Assembly (NCBI GenBank): GCA_014607495.2
Contig: CP053169.1
Location: 4,588,001-4,652,000 of the forward strand
Direction of reading: 5' to 3'
Length of the DNA stretch: 64,000 nucleotides
From: Carposina sasakii
Taxonomy: Eukaryota; Arthropoda; Insecta; Lepidoptera; Carposinidae
Shown: positions 47,186 to 60,197 of the stretch, piece by piece
Position numbering within the stretch: the first letter of the stretch is position 1
Layout of the letters: each line of letters starts with the position of its first letter
Position numbers and translations under genes: made by a program
Notes under the pieces: generated by a model
What the model was told of the DNA's origin: nothing
The model's input: only the letters and a program-made list of their open reading frames with translations
Databases searched by the model: none

Positions 47186-47900
47186 GACGTGTATCTAAAT
47201 ATCATAATAAGGAGCACTATTAAAAAACTAGACTAGAAAACTTAGGTACATACATAATTGAAAATTATTTCACAATTTCACAAAAACAACACAAGCAAGC
47301 ACGACTGACATTGACAGTAAAATGACGGATAGATTTTTTAAAATGCAGAATTGCCATGATAATATAAAAAACTACCATATAGCTAAGGGTGCGGACACTG
47401 TGTCAGCGATTACACGCGCGACAGTACGACTCATTGCTTCTAGTATTTTAGTTATGTTAGGAAATATATATAAAATGCCTTAATCGAAGTTTACAGAAAA
47501 GCAGTACCTACTTTATGAAACAAGGGTTCTACAAGCGCACGTTATGGATTACGAGATCTCTAATTCTATGAAATTGCTTTACCTACATAACTGATACAGA
47601 ACTATTACAGCGGCATTTTATATTTATAGGCAAAGTTAATTACTAAGAGCATTGTATATATAGAATAAAGTGTATTGTGTTTTGTTCCAAGTTACAACGT
47701 TTCTCACCTTAAAAACTAAGTAATTAAGTATATAAAAGGCTATTTTTTAAGCATGTAATATGACCTCTCCTGACCAGTGTGGGTTATATATTAGAGTAAA
47801 TTCTTTACTTATGATGGGTACTACGCAACGAGCGGTAAAGAACTTCCCTGTTCTGAAGGAAATCGACAAAAAAACTTTGTTTATTAGCTAAAACAGTGAT
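47186..47900. other. Short intergenic region between ELOVL and ESS2
   Basis: Both genes run on the minus strand, so this 0.7 kb holds the ELOVL 3' end and the ESS2 promoter. A minus-strand AATAAA (tttatt at about 47879-47884) lies some 20 bases after the ELOVL stop and may be its poly(A) signal. No repeat was identified. Confidence 0.45.
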
Positions 47901-50900
47901 TTAATTTTCTTTTTTAGATTTATCTTTCTTCTTATATACATAAGTTTTTAGATAAAAGTCCATGAATAGGAATAGAATAAATATGTTGTGTGGCAGGAAC
48001 ATAAAGGACACCCACTTCGGATATTCACAGGACGGCTCGAACAAGACGTGGCCGAAATGGAAGATCAGAATGGCAAATTGTATCTGGAATAAAAATAAAA
48101 ACGGTAAATAAAACTCAGGTATGTATTTCTATTCCTATTCTTTGTTTCATAATTTATGTTCACCAAAATAAGTCTAACGATTTCGATGAAATTTAAAAAA
48201 TTCGCACTATAGCTCGTAAAACGTAACAAAACGATGAAATAATCATTTTCACAATTTTGTTATTCTATGGAGCTTAGGTATCCACCTACCCACAAGTACG
48301 TACACCCTAAATAGGTGGAGATGGAGATACGTACAATTTGCAGTTGTGTGATGTACTTCTTCCACCACTGGCGGACCCACTGCGGCCGCACCACCGACAC
48401 CAGGTAGTACGAGTACATGACCGTGTGCACGATCGAGTTGATGAAGCCCAGCATGATGCCGTGACCGCCTGGAAACGTCATCACTTTGTCAATACTAGCG
48501 GCCGCCCACGTCTTAGTCCGCGTGAAAGGGCGTAACACCCGTGCGAAGCCGGATTATATATAGCCTATAAGCCTTCCTCGCTAAATGGGCTATATAACAA
48601 TGAAATAATTTTTCAAATCGGACCAGTCATTCCTGAGATTAGCGCGTTCAAACAAACAAAAAAACAAACTCTTCAGCTTTTATATAATTAATATACTGGG
48701 TGTAAAAAGACAACTTTGGTCTTTTAATACCTCGTATTCTTTGTAACATCCCGATCATTTTTTTCTATGGAAGCACCCCTGGGAAACCACGGGTTTCCAA
48801 GATATTGAGGTTCAAAGTTACATTATTATTATAATTTTTTTACATAAAACCATCTGAAATCGGTTAACAAACATTTTTTTCAAAGATACCATGTAAAAAT
48901 GTTATAATGTTAGTTTTGTAGGTACATTTGTACTTTGAGCATCAAACGAATACATTTCTTGCAATAAAATGGCAGATTTTTTAATATTTTTTTTATATTT
49001 CCCAGGGTTGGTCCATAGAAGAAAATGATCGTAACCTTACAAAGAATACGAGGTATTAAAAAAACATCGTTGTCTTTTTACACCCTGTATGTAGATATGA
49101 ACATCTATTATGCGCACTTCAGTCGCTGTCTTCCGCTTCCTTTTATGTGATTTAGATACCTAGCAGTAACTATCTATCGGATTTTAAGGTGCGAAATTAT
49201 TTTCGTTAGGTACTATTTTACACCAATGGCGGTGATAGCCCAATAATGGTGCGCATTTTCAGTCGGAAGGCGCAGGTTCGATCCTATTCACGGCCTGTAC
49301 CTACCACTGAATTTGTTTCACATACCGATTTTAATATACTTACTAAAATTGTCACTCAGCTATACCCAGAGAGGGTTGGCCTCAGGCAGGCAGCCGGCCG
49401 TAAAACAAACGCCAAATCCTACGCAATATGAATTTCGAAAGAAAGCGTATTGCGCCGAGCCCATAATTAATGTGGGATAAGGGCAGGAAGATGATGATGA
49501 TGATGACTATTTTACACTAACATACCTGGCACATATTTGGTGCCAACGAAACCAAGCAAGCACATGCCCATGTGGTGGTACACGTGCAGGAAGGATACTT
49601 GTGTGAACTTCTTTCTTAAAACGAAGAATACCTGAAAATGACAACACGAGTAAGTTTCATCACTAAATCAACTTGATGTAGTACAAAATCATTGCATTGT
49701 TACTTGTCTTGCTTGATTAGGAGGTACCCGACTTAGGTACTTGACATCAGCGGCAATATGTACTTTTCATTTACTCATCCCCAAGCCGTCATCTTTACTC
49801 ACTTCCGGTATACGCTAATCTTTTTTCACACAATCTTTCCTACACTTAAGTAACATACAAAAATCTGTAGCCATAGTGTGAAACCCTTTAGTTAAGGTCT
49901 GCAGCTCTTGTTGCATTGTATGTCCATACTCCTTGTATATATATACCTACTTGGTTGGCCAAAATCAGAGACCCAGGTGACTTATAGTAAACCTTAGAAT
50001 TAGAATTTACACGGACCTAGAAATAATACTGTACCGTATCAAGTAGATCAACAACTTTGATCATGTAATACTGCCACACCCTGAGAACAACTTCCTGTTC
50101 CAGAGGTGTGTCGTCGTACACCATCTTTTGGCACCATACGCTGTAGTACCCTGATAGGTAGACCTTTTTTGCACACTGGAAAATACAAGTAAAAGATTAT
50201 AGCAATTGGTACAAAGTAGGTGTGAATGTAGTCATATTTATATGGTATTATCTCTCTCGGTCAAAGGGGGTCTATTCTGAAATGATTCTGTGGGGTCTAT
50301 TAGATCGCATTATTTCATGATGATGTTTATATCATTTAAGATAAGCTCATAGGCAATATCTAAGTACAAAAGTGTAGTTAGGTAATAGTAATTTACCTAC
50401 TGATTTATGATTCTGTAATATTCCGCTACCTACATGATGGTTACCTACTTATATTTTTGTGTTGCTTAGTAGGTAAGTAAGGTTATGAGTAGCTAGTATG
50501 GAACTTTCGCATGGAACAGTTGAATTTATCAGTGATCTTAGACTCAAATTGGTCTCATAATTACAAATTGTAATTGTAAAGTTGTTGTAGGTTGTGGGTG
50601 TATCCCAAAAAAATACAACACAGAGTGGGCTGAGTGCCAGAATGTAATGTAAGTAATTGAATAAAGCATCACAATCTTTAAATTTAAGATTATTAGCTTT
50701 AAGTTCAAGGAAAAAAACTAAATGTATTTTTAATGAAAATAAACAGTTTTAATTTTTTTTATATCTAATTTAACTTGATTTAAACTCAGTTTTGCGAGGT
50801 TTCTTGCAAGTGTTTAACAAATAACCCTGAATCACAAATTACTAGTCTCTACAACTAGGTGCCGTACATATGTAAACATCACGTGATCAGTGCAATAAAT

Positions 50901-53615
50901 CGAATTCCAGCATAATTAGGGAGTAGAGGAAATTGGAATCCGTTTTTGCAATTTTCGAGCTGATGACCTTATTAAAGTCACGCTCAACCGCCGGCTCTCT
51001 ATTACGTTATGATGATCAAGATACGATTTAATTGTAACACTATTGCCAAATTATATTATAGCATAAAATAATACACACATCTTTTACAACACATTAACCT
51101 AGTCCCACATTAAGAACCCTGAGGTCTTGTGTCGTGGGTACTAAGCAACGGTATATAAATACATAGCTATACTCATCTATGTATTTATATACCGTTAAAT
51201 GACTCGAAAACAAACATCAATATTCATCATAGTTTGCACCTACCGGGATTCAAACCCACAACCTATAACGCAGCGAGCAGGGCTACTACCAACTACACTA
51301 ATCGGTCGTCGTCTCGTCGAGATAATACAGATAGAATAGCCTCTATTGAAAAGTGATATTATCGAGGGCGGAGTATTAGAATCGCTTAATTAGCTACCGA
51401 TAAACAGAATTACACGAATTATTTTATCTGGGTTTGCGATACTGACGAAGGATAATCCTAACTAAGTACTTTAAATTGTACTAAAAAGTTATACATATAT
51501 ATAAAAAGTTATACTTATACATATATACGTTGCCTCCTGTAATTAAACAGTACAGGATGTGGTCTGGGTTCCTAGGAAAATCGACAATTCTGCTAACCCA
51601 TTGCGTATCTAGGCAATAGCGAAAATTATACTTGCGGTATATTGTGGTATTACCACAGGGTATTAGGTAGAGCGCTCGTGAATTTTGCGGTTAGGTTGGT
51701 AGGTTCCTAAGTGCTGAAGACCTTCACGAATGCGAGTTTAATAGGGCAAAGGAAGTGTTGCACAAGCTTCCTTTTTCACGACTCTAATTTATTTACTAAG
51801 GCAAGGTTAAGTGCACGAAAGCTGTAATAGATGTAAAACTAATTAAGAATTTTGTGATGAAGCTTACAAGTTATGAGATTCTAGTTAGTCCCGCCTGATA
51901 GTAAAAATCATCTGTGCAGGAAGGAATAACATTTGGGAAAAGACGTCCCTTTGTCGATTTTGGTTATGCTACTTTAAGTTCCATGAATCTAAAATCTAAA
52001 TACATAACTCCTATGCCTGATTTCGGAACTAACATTTTTATATGCAGTGACACAGTCATACCGAGATGAACATGGATTTAAGTGTCATCGAGAAGAGGAC
52101 TGAACAAGAGTTAGCATAGAGATCTTATTCCGCTATAGCTTGAGAAGTTGGCGAGTCATTGCTAAAAGCGAAAAGTAGATCGGCGGCGGCAGCGCAAGCA
52201 AGCTTTCTATGACTAAAGTAAGACAAATTCACACTGACCTGATATGCTAAGAATCCTGATAGGTAGATCTGGACAATATTGTATAATATAATCAGGTTTT
52301 TTAACTTGTAAGGTGGTCGTTTCTCCATGTAAGAAGGTCCCCATGAGTTCACAAATCTATGATACGCGTACACTATCACTATGATCGGCAACGGACTTGA
52401 TACCAGTGGGTAAGGGTTCGATCGAGGATCTGAAAAAAAAAACATGATAGAAGACCATGTGCGTTCTGTAAAACAAAGCTTAAAGCTAGATAGAGCTAAT
52501 CCGCGAACCTACTCCTTGAGGAATCTAACCAACAAATTAAATGTCGGTCTAAATAAAACTAACCTGATGTGAAGGACTATAGTAGCCCTAAGTTATGTAT
52601 TATAAGTACCTATTGCTATGTACCTACTTTAATAAAACGCAGTGCCTACCTATATTAAAAACCACTAACTACTTATCAATATTGTGGTTTCCTGTGACTA
52701 TCTGCTGCAGCAAAGCTAAAATATTTCTGGTTAGACGATTCTATGGGAATTTGACTGTCAACATGCAGTTATTTTAATTTCATATCTGATATAGGGTAGA
52801 TACAGTATTTTTTAAAGTACTTAGATAATTTAAACATGTAAATTGCTTGGCCTACTACACATAAATAACCAATGCACATGCATGCATTGCACGCGCATGC
52901 CTTGATGCATGCGATCAGATGCTGGGCTCAGCACATAGAGTAGGTAATCATAACATCGATTCATTGACGTTCGTTATCGAGCAATCATCTCTAATAGAGA
53001 TTTGAACTGGAACGCGCAAAATGACGTTCCTTCCTAATGGGGTAATGTAAGGTAATGTAATGTACCTAATATATAAGCTTCGATGCTAGCCGCGTGGTGC
53101 CGGCAGAGTAGAATTCGTACCACCCCATGTCTGTCCGTGAGTAATCATATGAGGTAAAAAAAAGTCCAAAATACAAACTGCGGTCACCAACCCGCCTGCC
53201 CAGCAGCGTGGCGACTATGGTCTATGGGCAATAACCCCCCATCGCAGTGCACAGTCTTGTGGCGTGCCCTGGGGGAGGCCTACGTCCAGCAGTGGACTGC
53301 AATAGGCTGATAACGATGACGACGATGCGATACTATAGGTACCTATACTACATTGCCTAAATTAACAAATAGGTAGGAAATTAAAGCAAATTATAATCTA
53401 ATCTTCATAAAGCACGTTCTTTTCTTCACACTCGCGTAATATTTAAGTATTATGTCTATGTATACATTTAGTTTGACCTTTCGACCGTAACTGTTCCTGT
53501 AAGTATGAGGCGAATGTTCAATTGTAAGTAAATTCGAGAATTAATTTAACGTACCTGCTAGGTCATCGTTCACGTAGTGATAGAACTCGGACACGTTGGC
53601 TATTAGGGTACCCAT
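47901..53615 (-). CDS. Elongation of very long chain fatty acids protein (ELOVL family)
   Basis: Six exons join in phase: 53615-53555, 52429-52239, 50175-50035, 49631-49526, 48468-48335 and 48083-47901, giving 271 residues. The protein has the ELOVL layout: hydrophobic segments, [16 protein letters not shown], the catalytic histidine box HVYHHMG (His147, His150, His151), then the [12 protein letters not shown] segment and ITQLQIIQF. The C terminus KKEN fits the KKxx ER-retrieval signal. Enzymes of this family catalyse the condensation step (malonyl-CoA plus acyl-CoA) of fatty acid elongation in the ER. In insects they feed cuticular hydrocarbon and pheromone pathways. The specific paralogue and chain-length preference cannot be read from sequence alone. 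Introns carry many MITEs and a SINE. Confidence 0.93.
48530..48690 (-). repeat. LINE (RTE-like) tail
   Basis: It contains 'cccgtgcgaagccgg', 'tatatagcctataagccttc' and 'cctgagattagcgcgttcaa', typical of the same tail class as 4385-4690. It is in an ELOVL intron. Confidence 0.5.
48694..49090. mobile_element. MITE with long inverted ends, copy 2
   Basis: The ends are 'actgggtgtaaaaagacaac' and 'tgtctttttacaccctgtat', inverted over about 65 bp including 'aatacctcgtattctttgta'. It is the same family as 35837-36187. It lies in an ELOVL intron. Confidence 0.78.
49222..49507 (+). repeat. tRNA-derived SINE ending in GAT microsatellite
   Basis: The tRNA-like head has 'ggcggtgatagcccaataat' and B-box-like 'gcaggttcgatcctattcac'. 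Then follow 'tacccagagagggttggcct' and 'tgtgggataagggcaggaag', ending in (gat)n. This is a common lepidopteran SINE plan, distinct from the family at 38500-38745. Confidence 0.65.
51075..51312 (-). repeat. tRNA-derived SINE, copy 3
   Basis: This is a minus-strand copy of the 27311/38500 family. It shares 'tataccgttgcttagtaccc', 'gggtttgaatccc' and 'cctgtgctc/gctgc..gcg' blocks in the same order. A short internal inverted copy of 'tatgtatttatataccgtt' is present. It lies in an ELOVL intron. Confidence 0.7.
53085..53315 (+). repeat. LINE 3' fragment in ELOVL intron 1
   Basis: It starts 'gccgcgtggtgccggcagag' and ends 'ggactgcaataggctgataa', the same two blocks as in 62220-62480. It is internally deleted and diverged. 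Confidence 0.65.
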
Positions 53616-55591
53616 GGTTGGTGAGGACCAACTGACCTGGAACAAAATACGAGTAGCAGATGTCAATAGCCAGCTATAGGTAATATAAGTACTATTTAAT
53701 ATTGAAATAAAATATACATAGTTCGTGCTAAGTGTGTCCTAAGAATGAGGCTGTAGGCTCTTCTTCATGATCTCAGTCGTGTGCAAAAATAAAACTAAGT
53801 CGTTCCCGCTGTCTGTCTGTCTATATGTATGTTTAGATCTTTTAAATTACGCAACGGATTTTGATGCGGACAGCCATTTAAGAAGAAGGTTTATATGTAT
53901 TAGTATCAGCATTGCACACCTACCACGAGAAACCTTCTGTTCGAGCCAAACGTTATCCAAGAAAATGGAAGCTCAGTGTAGTCATCCAACCTGTTGTTTA
54001 GATATCTATATAAATTAAACATAGCAAAAACCTCTAAATAAGTATAGAAAAGTATGTATATTTTCATAGTTTATAAAATGTTACAATCGTTACACAAATA
54101 GATGTAAATGACCAATTAAATATGCTCGAATAACATTATCATACTATATTCACTACCACGGCACGCCGCCGCCGTTGTATAGGAAATGCTTTTATAAACT
54201 TTACTATACTTATGTTGTTACAACTAAAATATCGTAAAAATATCTACTAAAATGAAGTCAGTTAATGATGTCACCAGGAAGAAATGGAAATCTGATCATC
54301 TCTACTTAGTTTGTGAATCTGATACCTAGGTATATAGTAGGTGATGAATGTCAAACTTGAAACCTAAAGAACTAGAACTAAAGCAAGCCACACCTAGGCA
54401 AATACAGGTAAACAATGTAAGTTATGGGCATTTCAGCATGTAGAATAGCCTACAGAGATATTATTATTTGTTCGTGATAAAGTTTGAAAATTGTTTTTGG
54501 AGTGTTGTACGGTTGATTTCGATGTTTTGTGATGCCCGTATTCATCTAGAACTCACTGTAGGCTGAAGCTACGACGACGCGACGACGCTGGTGCCCTTAT
54601 TACTATACAAGATCCATACGAGTGTCACCGCCCCATTATCACAATGACTATCAAAATGTTGTTTTAAGTTAAAGGAAGGTAGGATATTGTACGAATAATT
54701 AATCGGACATACGATAATGTGGAGTTTCCCAGTTCAAGTTCCGCGGTAGTAGCCACTGACTACTTATATACAGGATGTCACAAAAGGGTTATTTTAAGCG
54801 TAAAGTTTTGAGTATTTATAGAATCTATCCACAACATTTGTGAATTCCTTCGATCAAATATTATATTTGATCGAAGGTGAATTCGCATGTTTATTTTTCA
54901 AGATTTTATAACATTTCTGAGATGTTTAAGAGTTCTAAATACTTACTATCTGAAAAAAATAACATTTTATGACCTCAAGTCCCATTTGGGGCCGTTGTTA
55001 AATGATTTAAATTGAACCAAAATAAAATTATAATTATTTATTATTCTTGTGTCAATAATCTACCTGCCTATTCAGACAAACATCCTCATTTGTTGTTGTA
55101 ACTTACGGGAAAAATGGCACAATTTAATTATAGCTAAGTAACTATGTATAGGGGAAGATCGAGTAATGGGAGTCAGCGGGTAATAGTGGTCACCCACACA
55201 TCTCCAAAAGTAATACTAATAGAAACGCGTTAAGGGTCCTCCCTGCCCGCTCTGTGCCCCTTGCCGTCGCTGCGAGCGTACCGCGTGGGTATGGCGAAGG
55301 CATAGAGAATGAGAGGTGTGTTTTGTTTTTGCGGCTCGCCGATGTAAATTTTCAAGGACGCAAAATATACAGTAACTTTTATAGTTATTGATCTACTTGT
55401 ATGTTACTTTTTTACGCCTTTACTTGTACATTTCGTGTAATGATTTCCTACTTAAATCCCGAGTTTTTCTAATGTATATTTTGTATTTATTATTTTTTCT
55501 TCATAAAATACTTGTGGGTAATGAGAATCGGGTGATCCCCATTGCCCGCTAGTGACCGCCACCCAAAGAAATAGATAGGGGAAAGGAAAAA

Positions 55592-55755
55592 TATACAGGG
55601 TGATTTTTGGTCGTCAACGTTTCCGAAATCTACGGAATCTCCTCATCATCATGTTAATTTTTCTCCATGGAAGCATACCTGGGAAGTGTCTGATTTTCAA
55701 AATATTTGGGTCCAAAATTGAGTAAATAGACTGCGTTTTTCTGCATAAAGGCAAG
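55592..55755. repeat. Nested repeat (TACAGGGTGATTTTTGGTCG)
   Basis: It starts 'atacagggtgatttttggtc' and contains 'ccatggaagcatacctggga'. The inverse of the same text occurs at 31240-31345 ('ggaccaaaaaacatcctgta'-like end, 'cttcccaggtatgcttccat'). It lies inside the pogo-like relic. Confidence 0.55.
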
Positions 55756-56070
55756 GGCAAGGGCCAAGGAAAGAAGATGAAAGTGCCAAAGAAGGGGACC
55801 GAAAGAGTAAAGAGGAAGGTTCTCCAGGAATCAAACGATACCTCTGTATCAGACGTGACGCGATTTGTGTTAGATTTTTATATGATCCTCATTGCCCACA
55901 AGGTGACCTCAATTACCCGTAACTTAGTGCAATGGGAGTCAAATCAGTTTTTTTTGTACTTTTATATTTCCCAAAGATGATTATTAATGTGATGATTACT
56001 GATCTCAAATTATAGCTAATTAAGTAAATAAATGAAATTGTATTAGGCGTTACAATTCGGAAGTTCAAAC

Positions 56071-56343
56071 ATTCACTATGGGTGCGCCCACCACCGGGCC
56101 CTACACCCTCCACTGACCCTCGGATCTGATAACTCATAACTGCGAAAACAGGCACTTGCACTAACTACAATCGCCACGAGAAACCAGACCCGAGTACCTA
56201 GCATGCAAGACAATACATTGCACTATTCCGAAATCAAAATCTAGATAAATAATCTACATATATTTCGCCAACAACCATGGCATCCACAGAATTATAGAAA
56301 TTAGTAAACCACTAATAATTTGGTGGGCGCACCCATAGTGAAT
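56071..56343. mobile_element. Nested MITE with perfect 22-bp inverted ends
   Basis: Bases 56071-56092 (ATTCACTATGGGTGCGCCCA + CC) are the exact inverse of 56322-56343. The element is 273 bp with no ORF. It is nested inside the pogo-like relic. No target duplication is clear. Confidence 0.8.
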
Positions 56344-58074
56344 TAAATAAATTTTGTTATAAGGCGGTTGCAATAAAATTTTTGTTAATTTTAGCTTTTG
56401 TATTCTAATTCTTGCTTAAGTGTCCCCCATTACCCAATCTTCCCCTACCTATTTCAAATATTAACGTAATATTTAGCAAGGTCTACACTTACTGCACAGA
56501 AGGTAGCTGCCTACTATTATTGTAAAACTAATGTAAAGTAGTAGGGAGTAAGAGAATTATAACTACTTATGGAAATCTATAAAGAAAGGAAGCAAGAAAG
56601 TTAATAACAATATCAAATCGTAGTTTCTGACTATGGCAGAGGCGAAGAAAGTAGGGAAGACCTAGAGTGAATTGAAAGGCAAAGCTTAGATCCGAGCGAG
56701 ATGGCGAAGATCTGAGGCCTTCTGCCCCGTCTAGGGGAACCAGGGACATAAAAAAGTAAGTTAATCGTAGGGTGCCTAAACCGAGTAATCTGCCAGAAAT
56801 CGTTTACGGAAGTGCTTGTCATGGAGGCATTCGGTTCCATTTCAATTCAACCAATAAGATGTTCATTTACTTAATTATTTTAGAATAAGGGCAAAGGCCC
56901 ATTAAATTATTTCAATTGATGTCTTTCCATATACATATGGCTGTGTTCCCAAAATGGGGTAGCTCATCGCGTACTCGTATAAGGGAACGTCCACGACCTC
57001 CTTATATATTCTAGTGACCATCACTACTATATAAACGCACATGGCAGGAATATGATGGTAGGTACATGAGGGTCTTATCATGAACAGAGAAATCGCAAAA
57101 ATACAGGAAGATAGTGGCGAAGAAGCGTAGCATTAGATCAACTCTGACATGGCGTACGACATTGAAGACTGCTGCCACATAATTATGCAGATTTTATACA
57201 CACGCTTAAAACTGCAAAACCAACACCAATATTAATAAACATAGAAGAAAATATTGCATCTGCAGATGTTGGCTAAAATTCGATCTACTAAAGATGTGAA
57301 GGATGCGCGGGAGATAGTTTCAAATTTTCGGTTTGCCTTAGCCTCTAAGTACAATACCTGGATAGCGTGGTTCTCCACTCAGGTTCAGCGCTTGATTGAG
57401 GCCCGCCGCTGAAACACCTTGGTCTTGTGAATAGGATTTAATTCACTGAATTAATTAAACCCTGTACAGTAAACCGCGTGCTCGTCGGTATTGCGATGTC
57501 TTGTGTAAGTCGTTCCTTGAAATACCTGCTTTGCCAACTGTATTCAGTAAGTTACTATAAATGCAACTACCTGAGTGATTTGTACAGGCGTATTTTTTTC
57601 GCGTCGCCACTGGAAATGCGGTATTTCATGGAATATTTCTGTATAATTGTATTTTTCTAAAGTAGTACTACGTACGCTCATGAAGTCATAGTTTAAAATC
57701 TCTATTGTATTTGTATAGAAAACTTTAAGATAAACTTTTTTATTAACTACTCATTTCCAAGTTTGGTGGTCTGTCTACAACCTACATTGTTTAATGATAC
57801 CCGTAAGAAATACGAACTAAACTAATATTATTTTCTGGACATACGAAGTTAACCAACTAATTAATAATAAAATCATGCTGTTTAGAACAATAGTTAAAAG
57901 GACACCGAGAAACGATTTGTCCGAGCGAAATATAAAATTTTGGTAGAAATCATAATAGGGTGCCTACATCCCTACGGTGTGTTTTGAAGTTTCGAAGGCC
58001 CAGGACCTTTCCCCCGGTCTTGTCCTGTCTTGGGCACCCGCGCAGCGTGATCAGTTCTGTACCACGTGCTATAG

Positions 58075-58160
58075 TTTGTTATAGTTTGATCAGTGGTTAG
58101 AGCACTGACACGCGGAATGCAGAGGTCGTGGGTTCGATTCCCACCCTGGTGAGGATTTTT
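58075..58160 (+). ncRNA. tRNA-like sequence, probably SINE head
   Basis: It has an A-box-like 'tgatcagtggttagagcact' and a T arm 'gtggg-ttcgatt-cccac'. No acceptor stem can be drawn and no CCA-adjacent discriminator is evident. Most likely it is the head of a tRNA-derived SINE or a pseudogene. Confidence 0.45.
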
Positions 58161-58859
58161 TTCCATTTCTTTATTAATAATTTTATAATAGTTTGATCCG
58201 TCAAAAATTTAAGAAGTCATTTCCAGATAACTGCGACATTTTTTGCAATAGGTCTGTATCAATAAGTGTCTTTGAAATTTTGTTATAACTTGTAACAGAA
58301 TGACCTTTAATGTAATGCATAAGTAATTAGGTAGGACCTATTTCAAATAAAAGAGAAGCAAAAGCGTTAACATTATATATCATTACTTACTTATTGCAAT
58401 TTTGATGCAGCAATTTCGGTGGTTTTAGTGGTATCGTAATATTCACCAAAGTTACTGTTGGTTACTAAAATTCTAAAATTTATCAGCGTCACGTTCTCCG
58501 GTTACTTTGGGTGGGATCGCTGCAATATTATAGGTACCTAGTTACTTCTTATATTCTATCTGCCGTCATTTCTTTATTCAGCACACAATTCAGGCCTAAA
58601 AATCTTTCACACATTCAACACTTACTCCTATTTCCCATTAGGTAGGTACCTATACGTCCCCGTGATTGGTTATAGACAATATGTCCGTAACGGACAGTCC
58701 GTTAGATGTTCAGTCCAATATAGCTTAAGTTATTAAAATAAAGCAGGGGTTCTCGTAACTTGACGATTTTGTCAGTAACAGCGCAAAGTGACGGGAAGAA
58801 AACCCGTATTGAAGATCCAAGGCATAACTCTAATAAATGTCATGTTCTAATCAGAGCAG

Positions 58860-58992
58860 TAGTAGGTATGTTAAGGGAATTGCTATAAAAGTAGTCCACT
58901 CTAGAACTTATCCAAAAATTTGTGACTCGAATTACTACAAATTAATTTTCATAGCATTACGCTTAGCATACCCTTTTTTATACCCTGTATAA
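58860..58992. repeat. GGGTATGCTAAGC repeat fragment
   Basis: The ends 'tatgttaagggaattgctat' and 'cttagcataccctttttta' face each other, and the segment ends in 'taccctgtat'. It is the same family as 33733-34615. Confidence 0.5.
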
Positions 58993-59058
58993 GCTAATCG
59001 AGTAAAAGTTACAAGTGAATTGATTGGTCCGTGAAAGTTAAGATTCTTCTTTAATAAG

Positions 59059-59985
59059 GCTCTTCAGTCAACTCATCCCGCGAGATGAGTTGACTAAATC
59101 ATAAATTTAATTACTTTTTCTTAGTCAACTCATCCCACTTTGTTTAAAAAATGTAATGTAATGTGTTATTTAAAATTTAAGTACACTCGTATGCAAAAGT
59201 GTTTGGGAAAATAATAACACAGGTATGTACCATGGAGGAAATCTGTACTATGGTTTTGTTATACTGATGTATTATTATTATTAAAAAATCACAGCCGTTT
59301 GATAAATAATAAGAAAATTAAATCTAGTACAACATTTTTTAAAAATTTTAAATAAAAAAACATTTATTATTATTTTGGTCGAAAAATTAATACTATATTA
59401 ATACTAATATTTTTTTTAATATGTACTTCTTTTTAATGTATTTCTTTTGTACCTAAATTTCTCTGTATTTATTGTAATGTTTTGTGTACAATCTATACAT
59501 ATAATAAAAATGTAACGGATCGATGTTTGTGCACGCTAATCTCAGAAACGGCTGGACCCATTTCGATGCAGTTTTCAGGAATATATTGTGACAGGTCCCA
59601 CTTAACATATAGGCTTTTTATCCCGGGAAAATGTTTTTATCCCGGATAATTTCGACATTGGTCTCTTCAAAGCTAGAGTGAATAGGCACTTTCTAGGCAA
59701 ACATGTACCAAACTAGGCCGCATCTTGCTTAACATCAGCCTAGATAATTGTAAAAAAAAAACATTTTGTTTTTTATACAATCCGCGCGGACGGAGTCGCG
59801 GGCGTCCACTAGTAAAGAATACGAATGTACTTAATACTAAAAAAATACAATCTTGTCAACAATTTTGTTCGCGACTGTATAAATCATAAAAAGTATCAGT
59901 GGGATGAGTTGACCTATTCAAAACATTCAATAGGTCAACTCATCCCGCGGGATGAGTTCGAGTGGGATGAGTTGACTAAAGAGCC
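59059..59985. mobile_element. TIR element with repeated GGGATGAGTTGACT motif
   Basis: The left end 'ggctcttcagtcaactcatc' and right end 'gatgagttgactaaagagcc' are inverted. The 14-mer GGGATGAGTTGACT or its inverse recurs in both subterminal regions (near 59068, 59084, 59118, 59900, 59933, 59964), as expected for transposase-binding repeats. An RTE-like tail (59500-59815) is inserted in the middle. There is no transposase. Confidence 0.65.
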
Positions 59986-60148
59986 ATAATCTCTTATTGA
60001 CCAATTTATCTATAAGTAGGTAGCTATATTATAAGTAAGTTAGTGCAATAATTAGGTACTAGAATATTTTAATGTGAGCTTTGCGCATTTTCCTTTACGT
60101 GAATAGGTGATCCACAAGGTGATCCCATGTTCTAGGTTGTACTAAAAA

Positions 60149-60197
60149 GTACTAAAAAGTTTATGCAGGTACTAAACCTGCATAAACTTTTTAGTAC
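60149..60197. repeat. Perfect hairpin, 22-bp arms, 5-nt loop
   Basis: Bases 60149-60170 (GTACTAAAAAGTTTATGCAG + GT) are the exact inverse of 60176-60197, with loop ACTAA. A tandem copy of 'actaaaaagt' just upstream (60141-60150) can also pair with the right arm. It lies about 100 bp before the ABHD11 start codon. Confidence 0.85.

Larger units (their letters stand above)
55149..56450. mobile_element. Probable pogo/Tigger-like DNA transposon relic
   Basis: The inverted ends are 'taggggaagatcgagtaatg' and 'cattacccaatcttccccta', next to TA. Related 'gggtaatgagaatcgggtga' and 'ccccattgcccgc' blocks lie inside. A plus-strand frame (about 55749-55870) encodes a Lys-rich, Ser-containing stretch (KGKGQGKKMKVPKKGTERVK), like the C-terminal tail of pogo-type DDE transposases. 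There is no catalytic domain. Two other elements are nested within. The superfamily is inferred from ends and tail. Confidence 0.55.
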
